From NCBI RefSeq assembly GCF_029873635.1, contig NC_080422.1:11315764-11379763 (forward strand): DNA of 64,000 bases, given 5' to 3'. This DNA is from Malania oleifera (lineage: Eukaryota; Streptophyta; Magnoliopsida; Santalales; Ximeniaceae). Position numbers and translations under genes: made by a program. The notes beneath the pieces were generated by a model, which did no database searches, was not told the origin of the DNA, and saw only the letters and a list, made by a program, of their open reading frames with translations. This document shows positions 11,460 through 22,155 of this stretch, piece after piece; the stretch's first letter is position 1; each line of letters opens with the position of its first letter.

Positions 11460-14050
11460 GTTTCACCTAAAGCTCCTGATGTGCATTGCAGAGTCCAGAG
11501 CCCCCCCACTTTGTCTCTCACTCTTGTCTCTCTCCTCGTTCTCTCTCCCACTCTCCTTAATTTTTCAACAAATATTCAGCCGATTGAAAATCTGAAAATA
11601 TTGCTAGGCTCTATTCTCTGCACCGACATTTCTACCGGAGCAGATTTGTTGTAGGAGCGACGTAGGCATCACTCTTGGGGAAAGGTATACTCCATCTCTT
11701 TCCTCAATTTTCCTTTAAATTTTCGGCTAATTCGACGATCGGACACTACCACGAGATCCTAGTCTTGATCATCGTCATTTTGACAGGAGCAAATTTTCAA
11801 TTTAGGGGTCCTAGGTACCACTCCAAAGTGAGAGTGAGATTTAGAGAATTAAGAAAATTGGTTATTTATGAGAGTTTAATTTTTTATTGGGAGTTTATGA
11901 ACCTAGGGAATTTTCAAATAGTATTTTATTTGAGGTTAAGTTGATTGAACTAGGGTTATTGAATTCAGGGTTCGGGTGAGTGTCGCGAGTATAATTTCGG
12001 GATTCCTGCAGGCGTAGTTCAGGAAACCAGGTTAGGGGAATAAATTTTAACAGTATTTTGATATTATTGATTGAATGAATATGTGGAAAATGAAGTTATG
12101 ATATTTTTCCCTATGAAATTAGTATATTATGAATATTAGATGAAAATTGTGTGACATATGATATATACTAAAAAATGTGAAATATAATGATGGGTAATTT
12201 CTGAGAAAATAATGAAATGAAAATTATTGATATGTTAATGGAAAATGTTGAAATGTGGTATTTATATGTGAATAGAAATGATTCTATGAAAATAATGTGT
12301 GAATTACCGATATGGGTATTTTGAGAAATATTGAAACACGTGAATTATGATATATGTTAGTACGTGAATGAAATGAACATTGAAATGTGAATACTGATTG
12401 GAGAATATGAAATTACGAAAAGGGAAATGGGAATATTGCAATGCGAAAATTTTGCAATATAAATATTGAAATGTGGGAATTGAAATATGAATATTGAAAT
12501 GTGAATATGGTAAAATAAATGTTGATTTGAGAATGAGAAAATGAGAATATTGCAACGTGAATAATGGAATATGGAAATTGAAATGTGATGATTGAATTAA
12601 GAATACTGATTGTAAATTCTGGGAAATGTGAACATTGCAAAGTGTGGAAGCTGCAATGAGATCATTAAAATATGATTAATGAAATGTCAATACCACATAA
12701 TAATTGTGGGTATGGGGTATCCCTTTCCTACTGATGCCGTTGGGGAGGTATGCTCAGTATGGAAATTGTGTATGCGAATTTTCTATTGATGTCGTTCGGG
12801 AGGTATGCTTAGTATGGAGATTGTGTGTGTGAAGTTCCTACTGATGCCGTTGGGGAGGTATGCTCAATATGGAAATTGTGTGTGTGAAGTTCCTACTGAT
12901 TCCGTTGAAGAGGTATGCTCAATATGGAGATTGTGTGTGTGTGTGAAGTTCCTACTGATGCCATTGAGGAGGTATGCTCAGTATGAAAATTGTGTGTGTG
13001 AAGTTCCTACTAATGCCGTTGGGGAGGTATGCTCAGTATTGAGATTGTGTGTGTGAAGTTTCTACTGATACCATTGGGGAGGTACGCTCAATATGGAAAT
13101 TGTGTTGTGAAGTTCCTACTGATGCTGTTGGGGAGGTATGCTCAGTATGGATATCGTGAATGTGTTGAGAATTGAAATTATGTGATCTGTTGTATTATGT
13201 AAAGTACATAAATGTGGATTTATGTATACATAGATATTTAATGAGTTAGAATGTGAAATGAATATGAGAAATGAAAGAGTGTGTGTTTTATAACATAAAT
13301 AATTGAGGCAAAGTAAAACTCTCTGTCTAAGGGCTTACTGAGTAAGGTGAGTGTCTCCATGAGTATCAGTTGTAGTCAAACCTGAGTTAATTAGGTAAGG
13401 TTACAATCGATATTAGAGCAAAGGGGAGCTGCATGTATGGGCGTGCAATCTCCCCTATCCTCAGAAGCTTTGCTAGTAAATAGGGGTTGTATATGAATGA
13501 ACTTGAGAAATGGTTTTGAAGCTTATAAAAGCTTGTGTTTTATATCTATATGATTATGAACATTTATATTAGTGTATTTTATCAGATGAATTGATGATTT
13601 GAAAAGTAAAATGTGTTATAACTGAACTCATATTGTCACACACTGTAAATAATTTATTCCGTCTTACTGAGATGTGTCTCACCCAAATAATCTAAACTTT
13701 TCAGGGAATAGAGACAGACCAAGTGATAGGGATCAGAGATAGTGTGGAGCGGAAATGCTGATATGTAGGGTGAGTTTTGGACTAGGGAGGTGTATTCCCC
13801 TAGGGTTGTCTTGTTTTTGGGTATGATAGAAATGTGTATATATGTATATTGATACTTTGGGTATTGTATTCTGGATGGTATGTACTTTATGTCTTCCACT
13901 GTTAGGTTAATATAAATAAAATGTCTGTTTAGCCGGTACCCAATGCGGGTCGGGTCATGTGAGTGGTATCAGAGTTGTTGACGTGGCCGATGTGATGTTT
14001 GATGTGTATTGATGATTTTAAAAAATGGTATGAAAAATTGGGGCGTCACA
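11275..14050 (+). mobile_element. Gypsy-type solo LTR, 2776 bp (LTR iv)
   Basis: Begins TGTAATGCCACAG and ends GGGGCGTCACA, with 5-bp flanks GCTGA (11270-11274) and GCTAA (14051-14055) matching at four of five bases. It shares layout and phrases with the three LTRs at 14335, 18194 and 33025 (for example CTCTGCACCGAC...GGAGCAGATTTG, and TCTTACTGAGATGTGTCTCACCC), which resemble Tekay/Del chromovirus LTRs. It contains an (AT)n tract at 11421-11452 and a minisatellite at 12724-13150. No gag-pol is present. The subfamily name is inference. Confidence 0.75.
12724..13150 (+). repeat. 55-bp minisatellite, about eight copies
   Basis: The unit GTTCCTACTGATGCCGTTGG plus GGAGGTATGCTCAGTATGGA plus a (GT)-rich end repeats at about 12724, 12779, 12834, 12889, 12948, 13003, 13058 and 13112. 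One unit is 59 bp owing to an extra GTGT. Just upstream, 12120-12700 is a looser array of GAATATTGAAATGTG-like words. The open frame across it is a by-product of the repeat. Confidence 0.85.
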
Positions 14051-14108
14051 GCTAAAGTTGCAGAGGTTGGATTCTCTGTTACGTTACAGAGAGTTCAACA
14101 GAAAGTGA

Positions 14109-14334
14109 GAAACTCAAATAAAAGTCAATGTTTCCTATTGTCCCTCATTTTTAGGGTTTGTCTCAAGGAGGGCTTTGTTGGCTGCCTGTTCAGTCTAGTT
14201 TTCACCATGGTGTACCATTCTACTTCTACTGCAGTGCAGAGCTTGCCGTGTGTTTTGGACTTTGTTGTCGGAGATTTTTTGCCATCGGAAGATGCCCGAG
14301 TTTTAGATTAGGTTTTTCTTATCTAGAGTTTTAT
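14109..14334. other. Short unrecognised stretch between two solo LTRs
   Basis: Host-like, not LTR: CTCATTTTTAGGGTTTGTCTC through GTTGTCGGAGATTTTTTGCC to ATCTAGAGTTTTAT. It ends in the TTTAT duplication of the next LTR and continues on that LTR's other side (16754). It may be the 5' leader of the DIS3L2-like fragment that begins at 16837. No coding region could be supported. Confidence 0.35.
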
Positions 14335-14416
14335 TGTAGAGACCTAAAGAATTATAGTAATTAAATAATAAAAGAAAGGAGAGAAAAGGAATTTTAGAAA
14401 GGGATTTCAGTAGGGT

Positions 14417-14636
14417 CTCGTCGACGAGTGTAGAAGTGCTTGTTGACAAGCAGGGCTCTTCGGCTCATTCGCGAGAACTCATGCCTCGTCGACAAGAAAT
14501 AACCAAGAGAACTTCTTCTAGAGCCTGAAACTTGTCGATGAGAAGAAGATGTTCGTCGACGAGACTATTGCTTGGACTCATCGACGAGGGAATGTAACTC
14601 GTCGACGAGGCCATGTGGACCAGCATTCTATAAAAG
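14417..14636 (+). promoter_or_regulatory. Phased CTCGTCGACGAG palindrome array and TATA box of LTR i
   Basis: Seven copies or near-copies of the palindrome CTCGTCGACGAG start at 14417, 14439, 14485, 14531, 14552, 14577 and 14598. Spacings are 22, 46, 46, 21, 25 and 21 bp, that is, about one or two times 23. The last copy ends 20 bp before TATAAAAG. The order and spacing recur in LTR ii, so this is a conserved feature of the family. That a DNA-binding protein uses it is inference. Confidence 0.75.
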
Positions 14637-15207
14637 GTCAAGAATCCATTTCTTTCTACGAGAAACATGCGGGAAACCACTCTCTCTCTAACTTCGTCCC
14701 CTCCACCTTCTCTCTAGAATTTCGGCCTCGTTCTTCGCCGGTTCGACGATTCGAAGCCACCACGTTACTCCTAGGAAGATTCTCTACAAATCTGCTGGAG
14801 TGATTTGTTGGTTAGGCCAACTTGGGACCATTCCAAAATTTGAGTAAGTTAGTTATTTTAATATTTATTAAGGTATTTGATATTTTTGGGCCGAGGAAAG
14901 GTATTAGATAGGTTTATACTGAAATTTTGTTGGGAAAAAATGTAAATTTCAGGGTGTTGGACTGGGAACACCACGGGTGTGGTTTTGGAGTAATTGGTGG
15001 GATTTTCAATAAGTCAGGTAAGGTGATAAACTAATTTAGAAATTCTCATAAAATTGTTTATCATATTACAACATTTATTTTCAGAAATTATGTATGTATT
15101 AGCATAATGTTTGGGAATACCACCGTTGAACAGGAAAATGAATTTAATGTTAGCAAGAAATATGATTTCAGATCAGGGTTTTTTATGCTTAAAAAACATT
15201 ATCCATA

Positions 15208-15606
15208 TTTGTGTGGCATGAGTATAATTTTCATGAAATTGTATCATATCAAAATATTGAGATTTTCCCATGATAAGCATGTTTTACTTAATTTTCAGGG
15301 AAATCAAGGAAACAGTACAGGAACTATGTTTAAAGTATGATATTAAAATAGTACAGGGATTTCAAGACTATGTATGTTAAAATATGTCGGCGTAAGGGCC
15401 GTAATTTTGTGTGGCATGAGTATAATTTTCATGAAATTGTATCATATCAAAATATTGAGATTTTCCCATGATAAGCATGTTTTACTTAATTTTCAGGGAA
15501 ATCAAGGAAACAGTACAGGAACTATGTTTAAAGTATGATATTAAAATAGTACAGGGATTTCAAGACTATGTATGTTAAAATATGTCGGCGTAAGGGCCGT
15601 AATTTT
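15208..15606 (+). repeat. 198-bp tandem duplication in LTR i
   Basis: GTGTGGCATGAGTATAATTT starts at 15211 and again at 15409, and the two 198-bp copies appear identical through GGGCCGTAATTTT. The absence of visible differences implies a recent duplication, or a copying artefact of assembly. Confidence 0.9.
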
Positions 15607-15770
15607 ACATGATATAATATGCCGGCGTAAGGGTCGTGGTTTACATGATATGTTGGCGTAAGAGCTGTGATTTTTATATGATATATTATGCCGGCGTAAG
15701 GGCCGTGGGTTTTACATATTAAAATATGCTGACGCAAGGGCCGTGATTTACATGATATGTTATGCAAAAA
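15580..15770 (+). repeat. Short tandem array of GGCGTAAGGGCCGTG words in LTR i
   Basis: Right after the 198-bp duplication come about five diverged units of the form ATATGCCGGCGTAAGGGCCG plus TGATTTTACATGAT, 33-45 bp apart. The core GGCGTAAGGGCCGT also ends each copy of the 198-bp duplication. Confidence 0.75.
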
Positions 15771-16836
15771 TTCATGAAAATATTATCATGAAAAATATTA
15801 TTATGAAACAGCTATGTATCATTATTTGAGATTTATTATATGTTATCAGAACCCGGATGACTTGGTTTAGACTTTCACAAAGCTCGGTACCGTAGTTATA
15901 TGTTCATGATCATGTATATATATTAGTGCTACCACACGTCGTAAGGGATTGTGGGAGAACAGTAGTTGATGTGGTTTTATGATAGTGCAGGTGTCCCTCT
16001 GGTAGTCTAGACCAGGAGGGGTGAACTCATCGTATTTACAGACTTATGTTGATCTAGCGTGGTCTGCCAGCCATTGCTAGGTCTCGCATTCGGGCTGCAC
16101 AACTTAATCATGTGGGGGTAAGACATGACACCAGTCAGCTATGCATCCAGGGTGTTATTTCATGTATAGATATATATGATGATTTCATGTATAGAAACTC
16201 AGTATGTTATACCAAGTTATGATTAATTATGTTTTATCCAGTTATGATACAGACAATTTTGTCAAATATGGTTTATAGACTGTAATATGTATAACACGAA
16301 AATACTCATGTTGCCACACATTGATGTTAATTTATTTCTCTTACTGAGAGATGTCTCACCCCAACTATATAAACATTTTAGGGAACCTAGATAGAAGAGT
16401 GGATAGAGTTCCGCAGCGTTAGAGGTTGACTGTTCTACCCTGTTAGAAGGGTAAGTCGTTATGCTAGGGTTTGATGAATTTTTGGGTTATGACCCTAGGA
16501 CATTTTTTGGTCTTTTTGGATGTGTATATGTATATGACAGGTTTGGTAGAACTTTGGTATTGTGTTGGTTGGATGACTTCATATGTATAAGATTTTATGT
16601 TTACCGCTACTTAGGTATAAGAGTTGTATTTCAGGTATATCCTTGGTACCTATGAGTTCAGGTTGATTATATTTTATCAGCTGATCAGGATATCAGAATT
16701 ATTATGTTAAATGTTATTAAAAAAAATTATGGTAAAATAGGCAGGTCGTTACATTTATATATTTTGTTTCTCATTTTTCCCTAATTAATTATTGTTTGCT
16801 TTTTTTATTTGGGTCTTTGATTTTTGGATTTGAATC

Positions 16837-16951
16837 ATGAGAGGTAATGTCATTGATCAGTCTGTGATCGAGAGGACAGAGGATGTTGATAAGGAGAAGA
16901 AGAAGAAGCATCGGCCAAATCGACGCTGCAAACAGAACTCTTCTGCTTCGG
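16837..16951 (+). pseudogene. Probable first coding exon of a DIS3-like exonuclease 2 (SOV) gene, captured fragment
   Basis: The ATG at 16837 opens 38 codons: MRGNVIDQSVIERTEDVDKE, then a KKKKHRPNRRCKQNSSAS basic stretch, followed by a consistent splice donor (G|GTATAA) at 16952. As I recall the family, plant DIS3L2/SOV proteins start with an EQSVVER..EDGDKEKKKK-like segment and a basic stretch; these 3'-5' exoribonucleases act in cytoplasmic RNA decay. None of the catalytic RNB or cold-shock domains is present anywhere in the window, so only the first exon and part of its intron remain. It sits inside the CACTA-like element. The assignment rests on a short N-terminus and could be wrong. Confidence 0.5.
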
Positions 16952-18193
16952 GTATAATTTTTTTTTTTGGGGTAAAAGTTTTGCCATCTTTCTGTTTAAT
17001 AACTTTGCTTCGTTAGATATCTTTAAGAATTAGTACAGTTAATTGAATCTTTCTCTACTGTTATAGTCTGTGCCATTTAACCCATTTTCTGGAGTGGGAA
17101 CTATTTTGGTTGCCTCTGATATTTCACTATTTTGTGCAATATTATTATTATTATTATTTTTGTTGTTGTTGTTGTTGTGGTTATTTGAAATCCTTCTTAG
17201 GTTCTTATTAATATTTTTTATTGGTTTGATTTCTTTATTTGTCATTGTGATTGTGATTTTTCTCCGAAAATTTTACATCCATAGCTAGCGAGGCTTCTGA
17301 TCCTCTTTTAATTTTTTTTGCCCTTTTCCCTAGAAACAGAGCACATTTATGAGAAATTATTGTGGCAAAACTTTGAATGAAATGAATCATTTTGTTTAAA
17401 TGGAACTTTGGGGCGTCAACTGTATTAATGATGTTCAACATAAAAGCTTAAACCACGGTAAACTAGCGTTTAATGTTTGTGCAATTCTTTTTTATTGGAA
17501 AGTTTCTTGTGTAATGACAAAAGAAATCAACGCTTATAAAAAATGTTCATAATTTTAAAGAATTAATATGAATTTAATGTGTAGCTTGATTGTGCATTCG
17601 GATCAAAAGAGTGTTAATTTGGCACTGAATAGGAAACTAAGAAAATACGGGTTGAAGTGTAAAAGGACATTAACAATCCACTCAAGTACCCAACAAGAGG
17701 CTTGGTAAGTTTTGTACATTTTTTTTTTCTTTTTTCTTTTTCTTAATCTAACTTAAGCATCTAAAGGCAATCGTCCGACCATATTTCGATTGGTTTTGTT
17801 TTGCAAGTCAAATTCAAAAGATCTAAAAAGAAATCATAATGTCAAAAGTTTAATTTGATATATTTTCGCATCACCAGTTGATATTATATATGAAATATTT
17901 GAGCAAAATTTATGGTGATTTAATGAAACAACACACAAGGTTGTAGGGATACACCTTTCTGTGCAATCTATGAGCACAACAAAAGAGAGGAGAGGAGAAG
18001 AGCAAGGGAACGAAGAATTTTTCAATTAGAACAAATGGGTCTTTTGCCCGCTCAGATCCTGATGTGCTTTGTAGTTCCCTTCGCGGCTTCATCCGTTGAA
18101 GTCCACCACCATTCCCGCACCACAATCGAGGACGCAAATTCAAAATCCCGCTGTGCAGGCAAGAGAGTCAATGACGCCAAGGGCAGCCCAGAA
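16952..18193. other. Intron-like and unrecognised sequence in the CACTA-like element
   Basis: A T-rich stretch follows the donor at 16952 and looks like intron. At 17130-17180 there is a TTATTATTATT/TTGTTGTTG microsatellite. From about 17930 to 18193 the sequence becomes richer in coding-like composition (CGGCTTCATCCGTTGAAGTC region) but no protein family was recognised on either strand. Its end CAGAA is the target duplication of LTR ii and the sequence continues at 20556. Confidence 0.35.
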
Positions 18194-20555
18194 TGTAGAG
18201 ACCTAAAGAATTATATCAATTAAATAATAAAAGAAATGAGAGAAAATGAATTTTATAAGAGGGTTTAGCAGGGCCTCGTCGACGAGTGTAGAAGTGCTTG
18301 TCAATGAGAAAACTAATGGGCTTGTCAATAGGGACATTCATCTCGTCGACGAGAAGTTATTGAGAGGACCATTTCAGGGCTTGAATCTTATTGACTAGCG
18401 GTAGGCGTTCGTTGACGAGACTACTGCTTGGACTCGTCAACGAAGAGACGTGGCTCGTTGACGAGGCCACGTGGACAACACTCTATATAAAGCCCAAAAC
18501 AAAATTTCAGCGAAGGAATTTCTCTCCCTCTCTCATTTTCTCTCTCTAGAAATGGGTTTCTCTCACTTCTCTCCGGGGTTCCGGCTCCATCTCTCTCTGG
18601 TTCGACGATCAGAAGCTAACACAGTGATCTTGGGGAGATTCTCTACAACATAGCCGGAGCAAAATGTTGATTTGAGAAGTTTTGGAATCCAAAACCAGAG
18701 TGAGTGGATTATTTGAGTATTTCCTGTATTACCAAGTTCATTTGAGCATAGATTTTAATTATATGAGAATATACTGGAGTTTTGTGAAGTAAAATCAGGT
18801 TATTATATTTTCAAGAATAGGGTGTTTTGGGGACTTCAGTGGGTGGTATTTCAGGAACCCAGGTAAAATGATGCATGGTGTATATTCTAGAAATTGTGCA
18901 TATGTGGATTTGGGGAAATATGTATGTGATAATTATTTAGGTGAATTCAGTTGTTTGATTGAGAAATTAAATGTGTATTATCTTAGGATGTTGAAATGAT
19001 AAATGCCACATGCGTGAGAGTATAAATAGCAATTAGTGCTTAGATGGTCACGTAAGGGAAATATGCTATGCTAGGAAATTTTAGTATGGTTATCAGTATA
19101 AATTATATGTTTTACCATATTATCATTTAGATCATAAAATATTAGTATAATAGAAAATACAGATTTTAGAGCATGTGAATCTAATTAATTAAATTGTGTG
19201 GTATGAGCTCATAACAGTTTAACACAATAATTATGCAACTACAAACACCATGTTTTACAGTATATTAGCAGAAAATATCATGATATATAAATGTTCTATA
19301 GAATGATAAGTTTTTAGTATACACAGATAGAAATTTTACAGAATATTCAGAATACCATGATTTATATGATTTCCAAGATACTTGATTTACAATATATATG
19401 TAGAAACATATATTTTTAGCATTTTCTGAATAACATGATTTCAGAACCATAACACCTAGATACTCAGATATTCAGACAGATAATCAAATATAAAGATATT
19501 AAATATTCAGTCAGTTATTTAGATTTTCAGATTATTCAGATAAGTTTTATAGTGTTATGGTTATTTAAAAATCATGGTAAAACAGAAATATAGAAATATC
19601 AGTTATATATATATATATATATATAGTATCAGACCCTGATGGACCAGATTCAGTCAGTAGAGCACGGTATCGTAACCATTTTCAGTTTAGAGTGCAACCA
19701 CATAAGTCAGATAATATGTGGATTTTCAGCAGTCAATCATGCCTATGTTGTGGACAGGTTCCTTGTCAATTAAGGTTGAGGAGGCTGATCTGACTTTCGA
19801 AATTCAGTTGACTTATCCTAATCGGCCAGCCAGTGATAGGTCCCGCCTGCGGGCCGCACAACCCTCTCATGAGGGGTTAAATCATGACTTTCAGTTATCC
19901 ATCCAGGGAATTTTTTTCAATTATTTTATATTAAGATTTACAGAAAACGTAGTCATACCTATGATATTAGAAGTATTATGAATAGAAAATTGAGAAAAAC
20001 AGTTAATGTTAGGTAACATAGGTATGAGTTATATTGTACATTATTTATATGTGCTTTTTTTTTCTCAGACTCAATTATTTGCAGTACTTCTAAATCAGAT
20101 TTTATAATTATGTAAACTCATTTGCCTCATACTAGTAATAACATATTCTGTTTTATTAAGCGTTGTCTCATCCCAGTGATTTAACATTTTTCAGGTGATC
20201 CAAGTAGGCGAGCAGATCAGGCTCGCAGATAGAGGGGACTATAGTACTGTCCTGTCTGTAGGGTGAGTGTTTTTGGGAAGTCATTTTTGAGTAGTCCCAA
20301 GGTCCAGATGAGGGTATTTTGGGAATGGTTCTGAATGCATATTTTGGGAAAAATTCTAACACTCTGGTATTATATATATTGACATGGTTGTATGTATTCT
20401 ACTTTCCATTGTTTAGATAGTTTATTGTGTCACAGATTCCACGATTTCTATCTGGACCATACTGATGGTTGATTTATATTAAATGGTATCAGAGCAGTGG
20501 AATTTTACAGTTAATTTATGTGAAAAGAAAATGACATGAAAATCAGGTTGTTACA
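18194..20555 (+). mobile_element. Gypsy-type solo LTR, 2362 bp (LTR ii)
   Basis: Begins TGTAGAGACCTAAAGAATTA and ends ATCAGGTTGTTACA, with perfect 5-bp duplications CAGAA at 18189-18193 and 20556-20560. Close relative of LTR i and LTR iii. A TATA box (CTCTATATAAAG) lies at about 18481, just after the palindrome array. Features such as GGTCCCGCCTGCGGGCCGCA (near 19838) and GAGCAGATCAGGCTCGCAGA recur in LTR iii. No internal coding region adjoins it. Confidence 0.9.
18275..18490 (+). promoter_or_regulatory. Phased GTCGAC palindrome array and TATA box of LTR ii
   Basis: Perfect or decayed copies of CTCGTCGACGAG start at 18275, 18298, 18321, 18342, 18387, 18408, 18433 and 18454, with spacings 23, 23, 21, 45, 21, 25 and 21. 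The final run 21, 25, 21 is identical to that of LTR i. The TATA (TATATAAAG) follows about 18 bp after the last copy. Copies such as CTTGTCAATGAG have drifted while keeping position. Confidence 0.75.
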
Positions 20556-21353
20556 CAGAATCTGTGGTGTGGGTAGTCCAGCTCTCAGATCTTTTCAGTG
20601 TATTCCATCCTGACAGAGCACATGACTTCTGGAGCCTGATAGGCCCAGCTCCTTCTAGAATCAATCCCTACCTTGTTCTCATCATTGGTGATCTCACAGG
20701 TTTATGCATACCATTGCCCCCCCCCCCCCCCCCCCCCCCCCCCTCCTTTTTTTTCCTTTTTGGATTTTTTTTGTTGCCTTGAAATTGATTTTGTTTCATG
20801 TGCGTTCATAAATTTCCTGTGTGTGTGTGTGTGTGTGTTTTGTTAGACTTAGAAAATTGCATGCATGAATAGTTAGCTAGTGAAACATTTTTTTCATGAT
20901 TTATGGTGAACGAATGAAGTGTTTCTTTTCATCATTTCGATTTCTATCTATAATTTTGTTGAATTCGTGATTGATTTATTAAATTCAGATGGTTTGGAAT
21001 GGCTACTTCATAATAGCACAAGAACCAAGACCAAGGATATTATTTTATTTTTATTTAATGTCAACAATTTAAAACCGACAATTCCATCTTTCTCCTATAA
21101 CTTTTTTAGTTTCATTCTCGTGGCATACATCATATTTTTTGCTTAATCTGTATCTAAATTTTTATGTTTCTGAAAAAAATATAGCTTTGATTGACATGCT
21201 TCTGTATCTAAATTATTATCTTTGGACTCTCGCATAATTAATATGTGAATTGTAGCCAAGCATGACAATATTCTAGATAAATAATAAATCCTGTCATGGC
21301 CTTTGAGCTTGATGGAAAATTCATTTATCAACTTCTCGTGGCATGTGCTGCAG
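20556..21353. other. Unrecognised stretch, possibly containing a captured exon; poly-C tract
   Basis: 20561-20700 can be read as an open plus frame (SDLFSVFHPDRAHDFWSLIG) ending at a CACAG|GTTTATG boundary that looks like a splice donor, but I do not recognise the protein. A run of C lies at about 20716-20743 and a (GT)n tract at 20819-20838. The remainder to 21353 is T-rich and intron-like. Confidence 0.35.
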
Positions 21354-22155
21354 GAATTTGTAAATGAAGTCCTTGAAACCATTGGGCTTGATGGAATAAA
21401 AGATACCATGGCAGGCATATCTGGTGTTAGTGGTCTCTCAACTGGTCTATTATTTTCATGGATGAACCTACATCTGGCTTGGATGCAAGAGCAGCTGCAA
21501 TTTTCATGAGAGCCGTGAAGAATGTTTGCACTATTCAGTATTGACATTTTTGAAGCTAATGGAACAATTTTGAGCTATCATCGAGTAAAATTTGAAAATG
21601 AAATTCAAATTTAAAATTGAAATGTAATTTCGTGTTGGGGATGACCAACCTGGGTTATACAAGTTTTCCTGTAATCGATTCTTTCATAAAGAGTTTTGGT
21701 CCAATGGCCCTTTTATTGTAGTTGATTCTACTAAAAACTGGCGGCCGCATAGCTGCTTTTATCACTTCATTCTCTACTGGATAATGTGTTGATGATTTTA
21801 TACTGCTAATGATAAAAAAAAAATGTGGATTCCTTATAGAATATATGTTGGTATATAACATCTGATCTTGGCATTTCTAAAATCTGATTTTTTTGATTTG
21901 ATTCTTCCTATCATACTCTGTTTGTAGGAACAACAGAGAACTGGTAAAGCACTTGAGTACCCCACCGCCGGGTTCAAGAGATTTACATGTTCAGATCCGC
22001 TTTGCACAAAATAGTTGGGAACAATTCGAATCATGCTTGTGGAAGCTGAATTTTTCTTGTTGGAGAAGCCCTCCATACAACTTGATGCGCATCAGGCACA
22101 CATTTATCTCATCTTTGATACTTGGGATATTATTTTGGAAGCAAGGGAAGAAAAT
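21354..22155 (+). pseudogene. PDR-type ABCG transporter gene fragment (two decayed exons)
   Basis: After an AG acceptor at 21352-21353 the frame reads EFVNEVLETIGLDGIKDT and [10 protein letters not shown], the stretch preceding the Walker B region of full-size plant PDR/ABCG transporters. About 17 residues expected next are missing, then [16 protein letters not shown] follows in another frame (Walker B and D-loop). Further small deletions follow before SIDIFEA. A second exon, 21928-22155, with AG acceptor and GT donor, encodes RELVKHLSTPPPGSRDLH...WRSPPYNLMRIRHTFISSL and GILFWKQGKKM, the start of the second membrane domain. Known members export small molecules across membranes. Several internal deletions and absence of the remaining exons make this a dead fragment within the CACTA-like element. 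Confidence 0.85.

Larger units (their letters stand above)
11215..14108 (+). pseudogene. DUF761 protein C-terminus, split by a solo LTR
   Basis: The plus frame ending at 11274 reads AKADDFINKFKQQ followed by L; after the LTR at 11275-14050 it resumes as KLQRLDSLLRYREFNRK and a TGA stop at 14106-14108. This is the conserved C-terminal motif of plant DUF761 (PF05553) proteins, small proteins of unknown biochemical role. The LTR's duplication GCTGA/GCTAA falls exactly across the CTG-AAG codon junction, which shows the two halves were once continuous. Only about 30 codons are recognisable; upstream (11006-11215) is CT-rich sequence with no clear N-terminus. It lies inside the CACTA-like element and is best read as a captured gene end. 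Confidence 0.7.
14335..16753 (+). mobile_element. Gypsy-type solo LTR, 2419 bp (LTR i)
   Basis: Begins TGTAGAGACCTAAAGAATTA and ends GGCAGGTCGTTACA, with perfect 5-bp duplications TTTAT at 14330-14334 and 16754-16758. It shares its start with LTR ii at 18194. The upstream part holds a palindrome array and a TATA box (TATAAAAG near 14629); the 3' part has TCTTACTGAGAGATGTCTCACCCC, found in Tekay/Del-type LTRs. It carries a 198-bp tandem duplication. No internal region, so a solo LTR. Confidence 0.9.

Noticed and set aside
12805..13056. 84-codon cysteine-containing open frame
   Set aside because: Translation of the 55-bp minisatellite, cycling through frames; not a gene.
17039..17288. Asn-rich and Leu-rich open frames on both strands
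   Set aside because: They come from the TTATTATTATT/TTGTTGTTG microsatellite at 17130-17180.
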